Assembly (NCBI GenBank): GCA_920105625.2
Contig: CAKKTE020000559.1
Span: 806,001 to 870,000, forward strand
From: Clusia tigrina
Lineage: Eukaryota; Arthropoda; Insecta; Diptera; Clusiidae
Direction of reading: 5' to 3'
Length of the DNA: 64,000 nt
Of this stretch, positions 48,601 through 60,428 are shown piece after piece. Each line of letters begins with the position of its first letter. Position 1 is the first letter of the stretch. Under the pieces are notes generated by a model. It saw only the letters and a list, made by a program, of their open reading frames with translations. It did not search any database and had not been told where the DNA came from. The position numbers and the translations under genes are program-made.

Positions 48601-50009
48601 TGTTTAATTTGGGACTCAAGGACATCATAGCTTTGTTCGATAGCTTAAATTGACAAGAGGCTCGAGTACTATATTGTTACAAAATTTCAAGGTTTTATGA
48701 CGCTCCAGTAAAAAGTTACAAGCATTTGTATGTTGCACACTTTGATAGGTGTAGGACGTACCGTATAGAAGTTACGGCCATTTGAAGTTTTATCAGTGTT
48801 TGATTTGGGACTCAAGGGTAGCATAGCTTTGAGCGATAGCTTAAATTGAGAAGAGGCTCGAGTACTTTATTGTTACAAAATTTCAAGGTTTTATGACGCT
48901 CCAGTAAAAAGTTACAAGCATTTGTATGTTGCAAACTTTGATAGGTGTAGGACGTACCGTATAGAAGTTAGGGCCATTTGAAGTTTTATCATTGTTCGAT
49001 TTGGGACTCAAGGGTAGCATAGCTTTGAGCGATAGGTTAAATTGACAAGAGGCTCGAGGTCTTTATTGTTACAAAATTTCAAGGTTTTATAACACTCCAG
49101 TAAAAAGTTACAAGCATTTGTATGTTGCAAACTTTGATAGCTGTAGGACATACCGTATAGAAGTTAGGGCCATTTGAAATTTTATCAGTGTTCGATTTGG
49201 GACTCAAGGGTAGCATAGCTTTGAGCGATAGCTTAAATTGACAAGAGGCTCGAGTACTTTATTGTTACAAAATTTCAAGGTTTTATGACGCTCCAGTAAA
49301 AAGTTACAAGCATTTGTATGTTGCCAACTTTGATAGGTGTAGGACGTACCGTACAGAAGTTAGGGCCATTTGAAGTTTTATCAGTGTTTAATTTGGGACT
49401 CAAGGGTAAAATAGCTTTGAGCGATAGCTTAAATTGACAAGAGGCTCGTGTACTTTATTGTTACAAAATTTCAAGGTTTTATGACGCTCGAGTAAAAAGT
49501 TACAAGCATTTGTATGTTGCAAACTTTGATAGGTGTAGGACGTACCGTATAGAAGTTAGGGCCATTTGAAATTTTAGCAGTGTTTGATTTGGGACTCAAG
49601 GGTAGCTAGCTTTGTGCGATAGCTTAGATTGACAAGAGGCTCGAGTACTATATTGTTACAAAATTTCAAGGTTTTATGACGCTCGAGTAAAAAGTTACAA
49701 GCATTTGTATGTTGCAAACTTTGATAGGTGTAGGACGTGCCGTATAGAAGTTACGGCCATTTGAAGTTTTATCAGTGTTTGATTTGGGGCTCAAGGGTAG
49801 CATAGCTTTGAGCGATAGCTTAAATTGAGAAGAGGCTCGAGTACTTTATTGTTACAAAATTTCAAGGTTTTATGACGCTCCAGTAAAAAGTTACAAGCAT
49901 TTGTATGTTGCAAACTCTGATAGGTGTAGGACGTACCGTATAGAAGTTAGGGCAATTTGAAGTTTTATCATTGTTCGATTTGGGACTCAAGGGTAGCATA
50001 GCTTTGAGC
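42601..50009 (+). repeat. HOR block marked by 'ggacataccg' and 'ttaatttggg' monomers
   Basis: 'cataccg' lies at 43281, 44261, 47591 and 49149, giving unit lengths of 980 (5-mer), 3,330 (17-mer) and 1,558 bp (8-mer less 10). From 44261, 47591 and 49149 the next monomers run in the same order: 'gccaac' with 'acagaag', 'ttaatttggg', 'gtaaaatagc' and 'cgtgtac', then 'cgctcgag'. GCTAGC occurs at 45109, 46284 and 49605. The segments are rearranged copies of the 35200-42600 set joined to older 'actctg' types. Confidence 0.8.
48326..48338 (+). repeat. 10-bp deletion within a monomer
   Basis: 'ccaataaaagtttgtatg' stands where other units have ten more bases ('ttacaagcat') between the A tract and 'ttgtatg'. 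It occurs once and explains why the 47591 to 49149 interval is 1,558 bp and not 1,568 bp. Confidence 0.85.
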
Positions 50010-50680
50010 GATAAGTTAAATTGAGAAGCGGTTCGAGTACTTTATTGTTACAAAATTTCAAGGTTTTATGACGCTCCAGTAAAAAGTTACAAGCATTTGT
50101 ATGTTGCAAACTTTGATAGGTGTAGGACGTACCGTATAGAAGTTGGGGCCATTTGAAGTTTTATCATTGTTTGATTTGGGACTCAAGGGTAGCTAGCTTT
50201 GTGCGATAGCTTAGATTGACAAGAGGCTCGAGTACTATATTGTTACAAAATTTCAAGGTTTTATGACGCTCGAGTAAAAAGTTACAAGCATTTGTATGTT
50301 GCAAACTTTGATAGGTGTAGGACGTACCGTATAGAAGTTACAGCCATTTGAAGTTTTATCAGTGTTTGATTTGGGACTCAAGGGTAGCATAGCTTTGAGC
50401 GATAGCTTAAATTGAGAAGAGGCTCAAGTACTTTATTGTTACAAAATTTCAAGGTTTTATGACGCTCCAGTAAAAAGTTACAAGCATTTGTATGTTGCAA
50501 ACTCTGATAGGTGTAGGACGTACCGTATAGAAGTTAGGGCAATTTGAAGTTTTATCATTGTTCGATTTGGGACTCAAGGGTAGCATAGCTTTGAGCGATA
50601 GGTTAAATTGACAAGAGGCTCGAGGTCTTTATTGTTACAAAATTTCAAGGTTTTATAACGTTCCAGTAAAAAGTTACAAG
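50010..50680 (+). repeat. Partial older copy of the 1,373-bp 7-mer
   Basis: Aligns with 51383-52053: 'gagaagcggttcgag' (50027), GCTAGC (50192), 'gctcaagtac' (50422). It differs from the next two copies in reading 'aaggttttatgacgctcg' rather than 'aagattttatgacggtcg', 'tacagcc' rather than 'tacggcc' and 'tttattg' rather than 'tttaatg', so it was not part of the latest duplication. Confidence 0.78.
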
Positions 50681-52053
50681 TATTTGTATGTTGCAAACTT
50701 TGATAGCTGTAGGACGTACCGTATAGAAGTTATGGCCATTTGAAATTTTATCAGTGTTTGATTTGGGACTCAAGGGTAGCATAGCTTTGAGCGATAGCTT
50801 AAATTGACAAGAGGCTCGAGTACTTTATTGTTACAAAATTTCAAGGTTTTATGACGCTCCAGTAAAAAGTTACAAGCATTTGTATGTTGCAAACTTTGAT
50901 AGGTGTAGGACGTACCGTATAGAAGTTAGGGCCATTTGAAATTTTAGCAGTGTTTGATTTGGGACTCAAGGGTAGCATAGCTTTGTGCGATAGCTTAAAT
51001 TGACAAGAGGCTCGAGTACTTTATTGTTACAAAATTTCAAGGTTTTATGACGCTCCAGTAAAAAGTTACAAGCATTTGTATGTTGCAAACTTTGATAGGT
51101 GTAGGACGTACCGTATAGAAGTTAGGGCCATTTGAAATTTTAGCAGTGTTTGATTTGGGACTCAAGGGCATCATAGCTTTGTTCGATAGCTTAAATTGAC
51201 AAGAGGCTCGAGTACTATATATTGTTACAAAATTTCAAGGTTTTATGACGCTCCAGTAAAAAGTTACAAGCATTTGTATGTTGCACACTTTGATAGGTGT
51301 AGGACGTACCGTATAGAAGTTACGGCCATTTGAAGTTTAATCAGTGTTTGATTTGGGACTCAAGGGTAGCATAGCTTTGAGCGATAGCTTAAATTGAGAA
51401 GCGGTTCGAGTACTTTATTGTTACAAAATTTCAAGGTTTTATGACGCTCCAGTAAAAAGTTACAAGCATTTGTATGTTGCAAACTTTGATAGGTGTAGGA
51501 CGTACCGTATAGAAGTTGGGGCCATTTGAAGTTTTATCATTGTTTGATTTGGGACTCAAGGGTAGCTAGCTTTGTGCGATAGCTTAGATTGACAAGAGGC
51601 TCGAGTACTATATTGTTACAAAATTTCAAGATTTTATGACGGTCGAGTAAAAAGTTACAAGCATTTGTATGTTGCAAACTTTGATAGGTGTAGGACGTAC
51701 CGTATAGAAGTTACGGCCATTTGAAGTTTTATCAGTGTTTGATTTGGGACTCAAGGGTAGCATAGCTTTGAGCGATAGCTTAAATTGAGAAGAGGCTCAA
51801 GTACTTTAATGTTACAAAATTTCAAGGTTTTATGACGCTCCAGTAAAAAGTTACAAGCATTTGTATGTTGCAAACTCTGATAGGTGTAGGACGTACCGTA
51901 TAGAAGTTAGGGCAATTTGAAGTTTTATCATTGTTCGATTTGGGACTCAAGGGTAGCATAGCTTTGAGCGATAGGTTAAATTGACAAGAGGCTCGAGGTC
52001 TTTATTGTTACAAAATTTCAAGGTTTTATAACGTTCCAGTAAAAAGTTACAAG
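50681..52053 (+). repeat. 7-monomer HOR (1,373 bp), copy 1
   Basis: Bounded by the rare 'acaagtatttg' (50681, 52054, 53427). Contains 'gggcatcatagc', a TA insertion in 'tactatatattg' (51213), 'aagtttaatcag', 'gagaagcggttcg', GCTAGC (51565), 'gacggtcgag' and 'ctttaatg'. Length is 7 x 196 + 2 - 1. I saw no base difference from the following copy. Confidence 0.9.
51213..51226 (+). repeat. TA dinucleotide insertion, repeated 1,373 bp later
   Basis: 'tactatatattg' has one more TA than the usual 'tactatattg'. The only other example is at 52586, in the equivalent place of the next HOR copy, so the insertion happened once and was then duplicated. Confidence 0.9.
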
Positions 52054-53426
52054 TATTTGTATGTTGCAAACTTTGATAGCTGTAGGACGTACCGTATAGA
52101 AGTTATGGCCATTTGAAATTTTATCAGTGTTTGATTTGGGACTCAAGGGTAGCATAGCTTTGAGCGATAGCTTAAATTGACAAGAGGCTCGAGTACTTTA
52201 TTGTTACAAAATTTCAAGGTTTTATGACGCTCCAGTAAAAAGTTACAAGCATTTGTATGTTGCAAACTTTGATAGGTGTAGGACGTACCGTATAGAAGTT
52301 AGGGCCATTTGAAATTTTAGCAGTGTTTGATTTGGGACTCAAGGGTAGCATAGCTTTGTGCGATAGCTTAAATTGACAAGAGGCTCGAGTACTTTATTGT
52401 TACAAAATTTCAAGGTTTTATGACGCTCCAGTAAAAAGTTACAAGCATTTGTATGTTGCAAACTTTGATAGGTGTAGGACGTACCGTATAGAAGTTAGGG
52501 CCATTTGAAATTTTAGCAGTGTTTGATTTGGGACTCAAGGGCATCATAGCTTTGTTCGATAGCTTAAATTGACAAGAGGCTCGAGTACTATATATTGTTA
52601 CAAAATTTCAAGGTTTTATGACGCTCCAGTAAAAAGTTACAAGCATTTGTATGTTGCACACTTTGATAGGTGTAGGACGTACCGTATAGAAGTTACGGCC
52701 ATTTGAAGTTTAATCAGTGTTTGATTTGGGACTCAAGGGTAGCATAGCTTTGAGCGATAGCTTAAATTGAGAAGCGGTTCGAGTACTTTATTGTTACAAA
52801 ATTTCAAGGTTTTATGACGCTCCAGTAAAAAGTTACAAGCATTTGTATGTTGCAAACTTTGATAGGTGTAGGACGTACCGTATAGAAGTTGGGGCCATTT
52901 GAAGTTTTATCATTGTTTGATTTGGGACTCAAGGGTAGCTAGCTTTGTGCGATAGCTTAGATTGACAAGAGGCTCGAGTACTATATTGTTACAAAATTTC
53001 AAGATTTTATGACGGTCGAGTAAAAAGTTACAAGCATTTGTATGTTGCAAACTTTGATAGGTGTAGGACGTACCGTATAGAAGTTACGGCCATTTGAAGT
53101 TTTATCAGTGTTTGATTTGGGACTCAAGGGTAGCATAGCTTTGAGCGATAGCTTAAATTGAGAAGAGGCTCAAGTACTTTAATGTTACAAAATTTCAAGG
53201 TTTTATGACGCTCCAGTAAAAAGTTACAAGCATTTGTATGTTGCAAACTCTGATAGGTGTAGGACGTACCGTATAGAAGTTAGGGCAATTTGAAGTTTTA
53301 TCATTGTTCGATTTGGGACTCAAGGGTAGCATAGCTTTGAGCGATAGGTTAAATTGACAAGAGGCTCGAGGTCTTTATTGTTACAAAATTTCAAGGTTTT
53401 ATAACGTTCCAGTAAAAAGTTACAAG
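52054..53426 (+). repeat. 7-monomer HOR (1,373 bp), copy 2
   Basis: Repeats 50681-52053 with every rare marker in place (TA insertion 52586, GCTAGC 52938, 'gacggtcgag' near 53013, 'ctttaatg' near 53180). The match continues to about 53522, where 'gggcagc'/'gttcg' replaces 'gggtagc'/'gagcg'. Apparent identity over 1.4 kb makes this one of the youngest events in the window, or an assembly duplication. Confidence 0.9.
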
Positions 53427-53522
53427 TATTTGTATGTTGCAAACTTTGATAGCTGTAGGACGTACCGTATAGAAGTTATGGCCATTTGAAATTTTATCAG
53501 TGTTTGATTTGGGACTCAAGGG

Positions 53523-55740
53523 CAGCATAGCTTTGTTCGATAGCTTAAATTGACAAGAGGCTCGAGTACTATATTGTTACAAAATTTCAAGGTTTTATGA
53601 CGCTCCAGTAAAAAGTTACAAGCATTTGTATGTTGCAAACTTTGGTAGGTGTAGGACGTACCGTATAGAAGTTAGGGCCATTTGAAATTTTAGCAGTGTT
53701 TGATTTGGGACTCAAGGATAGCATAGCTTTGTGCGATAGCTTAAATTGACAAGAGGCTCGAGTACTTTATTGTTACAAAAATTCAAGGTTTTATGACGCT
53801 CCAGTAAAAAGTTACAAGCATTTGTATGTTGCAAACTTTGATAGGTGTAGGACGTACCGTATAGAAGTTACGGCCATTTGAAGTTTTATCAGTGTTTGAT
53901 TTGGGACTCAAGGGTAGCATAGCTTTGAGCGATAGCTTAAATTGAGAAGAGGCTCGAGTACTTTATTGTTACAAAATTTCAAGGTTTTATGACGCTAAAG
54001 TAAAAAGTTACAAGCATTTTTATGTTGCAAACTCTGATAGATGTAGGACGTACCGTATAGAAGTTAGGGCAATTTGAAGTTTTATCATTGTTCGATTTGG
54101 GACTCAAGGGTAGCATAGCTTTGAGCGATAGGTTAAATTGACAAGAGACTCAAGGTCTTTATTGTTACAAAATTTCAAGGTTTTTTGACGCTCCAGTAAA
54201 AAGTTACAAGCATTTGTATGTTACATACTTTGATAGGTGTAGGACGTACCGTATAGAAGTTAGGGCCATTTGAAGTTTTATCAGTGTTTGATTTGGGACT
54301 CAAGGGTAGCATAGCTTTGAGCGATAGCTAAAATTGGCAAGATGCTCGAGTACTTTATTGTTACAAAATTTCAAGGTCTTATGACGCTCCAATAAAAAGT
54401 TACAAGCATTTGTATGTTGCAAACTTTGATAGGTTTAGGACGTACCGTATAGAAGTTAGGGCCATTTGAAGTTTTATAAGTGATTGATTTGGGACTCAAG
54501 GGTAGCATAGCTTTGTGCGATAGCTTAAATTGACAAGAGGCTCGAGTACTTTATTGTAACAAAATTTCAAGGTTTTTTTACGCTCCAGTAAAAAGTTACA
54601 AGCATTTGTATGTTGCAAACTTTGATAGGTGTAGGACGTACCGTATAGAAGTTAGGGCCATTTGAAGTTTTATCAGTGTTTGATTTGGGACTCAAGGATA
54701 GCATAGCTTTGGGCGATAGCTAAAATTGGCAAGATGCTCGAGTACTTTATTGTTAGAAAATTTCAAGGTTTTATGACGCTCCAATAAAAAGTTACAAGCA
54801 TTTGTATGTTGCAAACTTTGATAGGTTTAGGACGTACCGTATAGAAGTTAGGGCCATTTGAAGTGTTACCAGTGTTTGATTTGGGACTCAAGGGTAGCAA
54901 AGCTTTGAGCGATAGGTTAAATTGACAAGAGGCTCGAGTACTTTATTGTTACAAAATTTCAAGGTTTTATGACGCTCCAGTAAAAAGTTACAAGCATTTG
55001 TATGTTGCAAACTTTGGTAGGTGGAGGACGTACCGTATAGAAGTTAGGGCCATTTGAAATTTTAGCAGTGTTTGATTTGGGACTCAAGGATAGCATAGCT
55101 TTGTGCGATAGCTTAAATTGACAAGAGGCTCGAGTACTTTATTGTTACAAAAATTCAAGGTTTTATGACGCTCCAGTAAAAAGTTACAAGCATTTGTATG
55201 TTGCAAACTTTGATAGGTGTAGGACGTACCGTATAGAAGTTGGGGCCATTTGAAGTTTTATCATTGTTTGATTTGGGACCCAAGGGTAGCATAGCTTTGA
55301 GCGGCAGCTTAAATTGACAAGAGGCTCGAGTACCTTATTGTTACAAAATTTCAAGGTTTTTTGACGCTCCAGTAAAAAGTTACAAGCATTTGTATGTTAC
55401 ATACTTTGATAGGAGTAGGATGTACCGTATAGAAGTTAGGGCCAATTGAAGTTTTATCAGTGTTTGATTTGGGACTCAAGGGTAGCATAGCTTTGAGCGA
55501 TAGCTAAAATTGGCAAGATGCTCGAGTACTTTATTGTTACAAAATTTCAAGGTTTTATGACGCTCCAATAAAAAGTTACAAGCATTTGTATGTTGCAAAC
55601 TTTGATAGGTTTAGGACGTACCGTATAGAAGTTAGGGCCATTTGAAGTGTTTTCAGTGTTTGATTTGGGACTCAAGGGTGATAGGTTAAATTGACAAGCG
55701 GCTCGAGTACTTTATTGTTACAAAATTTGAAGGTTTTATG
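53523..55740 (+). repeat. Satellite block, first copy of a 1.1-kb segment
   Basis: About 11 monomers. From about 53840 to 54980 it matches 57548-58688 at offset 3,708 bp: 'ctaaag' (53995, 57703), 'caaggtcttatg' (54371, 58079), 'gtgattgatttg', 'attgtaac' with 'ggtttttttacg', and 'gtgttaccag'. Before and after that, 'actttggtagg', 'aaaaattc' and 'gagcggcag' types appear. A 15-bp deletion lies near its right end. Confidence 0.82.
55671..55690 (+). repeat. 15-bp deletion within a monomer, first of two
   Basis: 'ctcaagggtgataggttaaa' lacks the 15 bases holding 'agcatagctttgagc'. The flanks share a short 'g(t/c)ga' similarity. The same junction recurs at 60367, 4,688 bp on, together with the linked 'gtgttttcag', so the two are copies of one event. 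Confidence 0.88.
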
Positions 55741-56328
55741 ACGCTTCAGTAAAAAGTTACAAGCATTTGTATGTTGCAAACTTTGATAGGTGTAGGACGT
55801 ACCGTATAGAAGTTAGGGCCATTTGAAATTTTAGCAGTGTTTGATTTGGGACTCAAGGGCAGCATAGCTTTGTTCGATAGCTTAAATTGACAAGAGGCTC
55901 GAGTACTATATTGTTACAAAATTTCAAGGTTTTATGACGCTCCAGTAAAAAGTTACAAGCATTTGTATGTTGCAAACTTTGGTAGGTGTAGGACGTACCG
56001 TATAGAAGTTAGGGCCATTTGAAGTTTTATAAGTGTTTGATTTGGGACTCAAGGGTAGCATAGCTTTGTGCGATAGCTTAAATTGACAAGAGGCTCGAGT
56101 ACTTTATTGTTACAAAATTTCAAGGTTTTATGACGCTCCAGTAAAAAGTTACAAGTATTTGTATGTTGCAAACTTTGATAGGTGTAGGACGTACCGTATA
56201 GAAATTAGGGCCATTTGAAGTGTTACCAGTGTTTGATTTGGGACTCAAGGGTAGCAAAGCTCTGAGCGATAGGTTAAATTGACAAGAGGCTCGAGTACTT
56301 TATTGTTACAAAATTTCAAGGTTTTATG
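55741..56328 (+). repeat. Trimer HOR (588 bp), copy 1
   Basis: Three monomers: 'acgcttcag' with 'gggcagc' and 'gttcg'; 'actttggtagg' with 'ttataag'; 'acaagtatttg' with 'gaaattagg', 'gtgttaccag' and 'agctctgagcg'. The next copy starts exactly 3 x 196 bp later. The rare 'gaaattagg' and 'agctctg' are in both copies. Confidence 0.9.
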
Positions 56329-56916
56329 ACGCTTCAGTAAAAAGTTACAAGCATTTGTATGTTGCAAACTTTGATAGGTGTAGGACGTACCGTATAGAAG
56401 TTAGGGCCATTTGAAATTTTAGCAGTGTTTGATTTGGGACTCAAGGGCAGCATAGCTTTGTTCGATAGCTTAAATTGACAAGAGGCTCGAGTACTATATT
56501 GTTACAAAATTTCAAGGTTTTATGACGCTCCAGTAAAAAGTTACAAGCATTTGTATGTTGCAAACTTTGGTAGGTGTAGGACGTACCGTATAGAAGTTAG
56601 GGCCATTTGAAGTTTTATAAGTGTTTGATTTGGGACTCAAGGGTAGCATAGCTTTGTGCGATAGCTTAAATTGACAAGAGGCTCGAGTACTTTATTGTTA
56701 CAAAATTTCAAGGTTTTATGACGCTCCAGTAAAAAGTTACAAGTATTTGTATGTTGCAAACTTTGATAGGTGTAGGACGTACCGTATAGAAATTAGGGCC
56801 ATTTGAAGTGTTACCAGTGTTTGATTTGGGACTCAAGGGTAGCAAAGCTCTGAGCGATAGGTTAAATTGACAAGAGGCTCGAGTACTTTATTGTTACAAA
56901 ATTTCAAGGTTTTATG
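56329..56916 (+). repeat. Trimer HOR (588 bp), copy 2
   Basis: Matches 55741-56328 with no difference that I noticed. A third copy starts at 56917 ('acgcttcag', then 'gttaaggcc', 'gggcagc' at 57033) but leaves the pattern at about 57195, where 'aaattttagcag' replaces 'agttttataag'. As 588 is a multiple of both 196 and 3, this is the only HOR here that preserves reading frame. Confidence 0.9.
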
Positions 56917-58570
56917 ACGCTTCAGTAAAAAGTTACAAGCATTTGTATGTTGCAAACTTTGATAGGTGTAGGACGTACCGTATAGAAGTTAAGGCCATTT
57001 GAAATTTTAGCAGTGTTTGATTTGGGACTCAAGGGCAGCATAGCTTTGTTCGATAGCTTAAATTGACAAGAGGCTCGAGTACTATATTGTTACAAAATTT
57101 CAAGGTTTTATGACGCTCCAGTAAAAAGTTACAAGCATTTGTATGTTGCAAACTTTGGTAGGTGTAGGACGTACCGTATAGAAGTTAGGGCCATTTGAAA
57201 TTTTAGCAGTGTTTGATTTGGGACTCAAGGATAGCATAGCTTTGTGCGATAGCTTAAATTGACAAGAGGCTCGAGTACTTTATTGTTACAAAAATTCAAG
57301 GTTTTATGACGCTCCAGTAAAAAGTTACAAGCATTTGTATGTTGCAAACTTTGATAGGTGTAGGACGTACCGTATAGAAGTTTGGGCCATTTAAAATTTT
57401 AGCAGTGTTTGATTTGGGACTCAAGGGTAGCTAGCTTTGTGCGATAGCTTAGATTGACAAGAGGCTCGAGTACTATAGTGTTACAAAATTTCAAGGTTTT
57501 ATGACGCTCGAGTAAAAAGTTACAAGCATTTGTATGTTGCAAACTTTGATAGGTGTAGGACGTACCGTATAGAAGTTACGGCCATTTGAAGTTTTATCAG
57601 TGTTTGATTTGGGACTCAAGGGTAGCATAGCTTTGAGCGATAGCTTAAATTGAGAAGAGGCTCGAGTACTTTATTGTTACAAAATTTCAAGGTTTTATGA
57701 CGCTAAAGTAAAAAGTTACAAGCATTTGTATGTTGCAAACTCTGATAGATGTAGGACGTACCGTATAGAAGTTAGGGCAATTTGAAGTTTTATCATTGTT
57801 CGATTTGGGACTCAAGGGTAGCATAGCTTTGAGCGATAGGTTAAATTGACAAGAGACTCAAGGTCTTTATTGTTACAAAATTTCAAGGTTTTTTGACGCT
57901 CCAGTAAAAAGTTACAAGCATTTGTATGTTACATACTTTGATAGGTGTAGGACGTACCGTATAGAAGTTAGGGCCATTTGAAGTTTTATCAGTGTTTGAT
58001 TTGGGACTCAAGGGTAGCATAGCTTTGAGCGATAGCTAAAATTGGCAAGATGCTCGAGTACTTTATTGTTACAAAATTTCAAGGTCTTATGACGCTCCAA
58101 TAAAAAGTTACAAGCATTTGTATGTTGCAAACTTTGATAGGTTTAGGACGTACCGTATAGAAGTTAGGGCCATTTGAAGTTTTATAAGTGATTGATTTGG
58201 GACTCAAGGGTAGCATAGCTTTGTGCGATAGCTTAAATTGACAAGAGGCTCGAGTACTTTATTGTAACAAAATTTCAAGGTTTTTTTACGCTCCAGTAAA
58301 AAGTTACAAGCATTTGTATGTTGCAAACTTTGATAGGTGTAGGACGTACCGTATAGAAGTTAGGGCCATTTGAAGTTTTATCAGTGTTTGATTTGGGACT
58401 CAAGGATAGCATAGCTTTGGGCGATAGCTAAAATTGGCAAGATGCTCGAGTACTTTATTGTTACAAAATTTCAAGGTTTTATGACGCTCCAATAAAAAGT
58501 TACAAGCATTTGTATGTTGCAAACTTTGATAGGTTTAGGACGTACCGTATAGAAGTTAGGGCCATTTGAA
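56917..58570 (+). repeat. Partial trimer, then second copy of the 1.1-kb segment
   Basis: Opens with the broken third trimer, then 'aaggatagc', a GCTAGC unit (57430) whose neighbour reads 'tactatagtg', and from about 57548 the second copy of 53840-54980. The 3,708-bp offset is 19 x 196 - 16, accounted for by the 15-bp deletion at 55679 and the GCTAGC deletion. Confidence 0.82.
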
Positions 58571-58962
58571 GTGTTACCAGTGTTTGATTTGGGACTCAAG
58601 GGTAGCAAAGCTTTGAGCGATAGGTTAAATTGACAAGAGCCTCGAGTACTTTATTGTTACAAAATTTCAAGGTTTTATGACGCTCCAGTAAAAAGTTACA
58701 AGCATTTGTATGTTACATACTTTGATAGGTTTAGGACGTACCGTATAGAAGTTAGGGCCATTTGAAGTGTTACCAGTGTTTGATTTGGGACTCAAGGGTA
58801 GCAAAGCTTTGAGCGATAGGTTAAATTGACAAGAGCCTCGAGTACTTTATTGTTACAAAATTTCAAGGTTTTATGACGCTCCAGTAAAAAGTTACAAGCA
58901 TTTGTATGTTGCAAACTTTGGTAGGTGTAGGACGTACCGTATAGAAGTTAGGGCCATTTGAA
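58571..58962 (+). repeat. Single-monomer tandem duplication
   Basis: 'gtgttaccag' at 58571 and 58767, each followed by 'agcaaagc' and the private 'aagagcctcgag', 196 bp apart. The second copy diverges from the first at about 58905 ('gcaaactttggtagg' against 'acatactttgatagg'). This shows exchange acting at the level of one monomer as well as whole HORs. Confidence 0.82.
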
Positions 58963-60428
58963 ATTTTAGCAGTGTTTGATTTGGGACTCAAGGATAGCAT
59001 AGCTTTGTGCGATAGCTTAAATTGACAAGAGGCTCGAGTACTTTATTGTTACAAAAATTCAAGGTTGTATGACGCTCCAGTAAAAAGTTACAAGCATTTG
59101 TATGTTGCAAACTTTGATAGGTGTAGGACGTACCGTATAGAAGTTGGGGCCATTTGAAGTTTTATCATTGTTTGATTTGGGACCCAAGGGTAGCATAGCT
59201 TTGAGCGGCAGCTTAAATTGACAAGAGGCTCGAGTACTTTATTGTTACAAAATTTCAAGGTTTTTTGACGCTCCAGTAAAAAGTTACAAGCATTTGTATG
59301 TTACATACTTTGATAGGAGTAGGACGTACCGTATAGAAGTTAGGGCCAATTGAAGTTTTATCAGTGTTTGATTTGGGATTCAAGGGTAGCATAGCTTTGA
59401 GCGATAGCTAAAATTGGCAAGATGCTCGAGTACTTTATTGTTACAAAATTTCAAGGTTTTATGACGCTCCAATAAAAAGGTACAAGCATTTGTATGTTGC
59501 AAACTTTGATAGGTTTAGGACGTACCGTATAGAAGTTAGGGCCATTTGAAGTTTTATAAGTGATTGATTTGGGACTCAAGGGTAGCATAGCTTTGTGCGA
59601 TAGCTTAAATTGACAAGAGGCTCGAGTACTTTATTGTAACAAAATTTCAAGGTTTTATGACGCTCCAGTAAAAAGTTACAAGCATTTGTATGTTGCAAAC
59701 TTTGATAGGTGTAGGACGTACCGTATAGAAGTTAGGGCCATTTGAAATTTTAGCAGTGTTTGATTTGGGACTAAAGGGTAGCATAGCTTTGAGCGATAGC
59801 TTAAATTGACAAGAGGCTCGAGTACTTTATTGTTACAAAATTTCAAGGTTTTATGACGCTCCAGTAAAAAGTTACAAGCATTTGTATGTTGCCAACTTTG
59901 ATATGTGTAGGACGTACCGTATAGAAGTTAGGGCCATTTGAAGTTTTATAAGTGTTTGATTTGGGACTCAAGGTTAGCATAGCTTTGAGCGATAGCTTAA
60001 ATTGACAAGAGGCTCGAGTACTTTATTGTTACAAAATTTCAAGGTTTTTTGACGCTCCAGTAAAAAGTTACAAGCATTTGTATGTTACATACTTTGATAG
60101 GTGTAGGAAGTACCGTATAGAAGTTAGGGCCATTGGAAGTTTTATCAGTGTTTGATTTGGGACTCAAGGGTAGCATAGCTTTGAGCGATAGCTAAAATTG
60201 GCAAGATGCTCGAGTACTTTATTGTTACAAAATTTCAAGGTTTTATGACGCTCCAATAAAAAGTTACAAGCATTTGTATGTTGCAAACTTTGATAGGTTT
60301 AGGACGTACCGTATAGAAGTTAGGGCCATTTGAAGTGTTTTCAGTGTTTGATTTGGGACTCAAGGGTGATAGGTTAAATTGACAAGAGGCTCGATTACTT
60401 TATTGTTACAAAATTTCAAGGTTTTATG
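58963..60428 (+). repeat. Mosaic satellite block, HOR related to 55100-55740
   Basis: About seven monomers. Order near 59000-59500 ('aaggatagc'; 'aaaaattc' with 'gaccc' and 'gagcggcag'; 'gttttttgacg' with 'gataggagtagg' and 'ggccaattg') repeats 55080-55600. The second 15-bp deletion closes the block at 60367. Confidence 0.8.
60361..60377 (+). repeat. 15-bp deletion within a monomer, second of two
   Basis: 'caagggtgataggttaa' is the same junction as at 55679, again preceded by 'gtgttttcag'. The flanking 'caagaggctcgattac' differs from 'caagcggctcgagtac' in the first copy. Confidence 0.88.
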
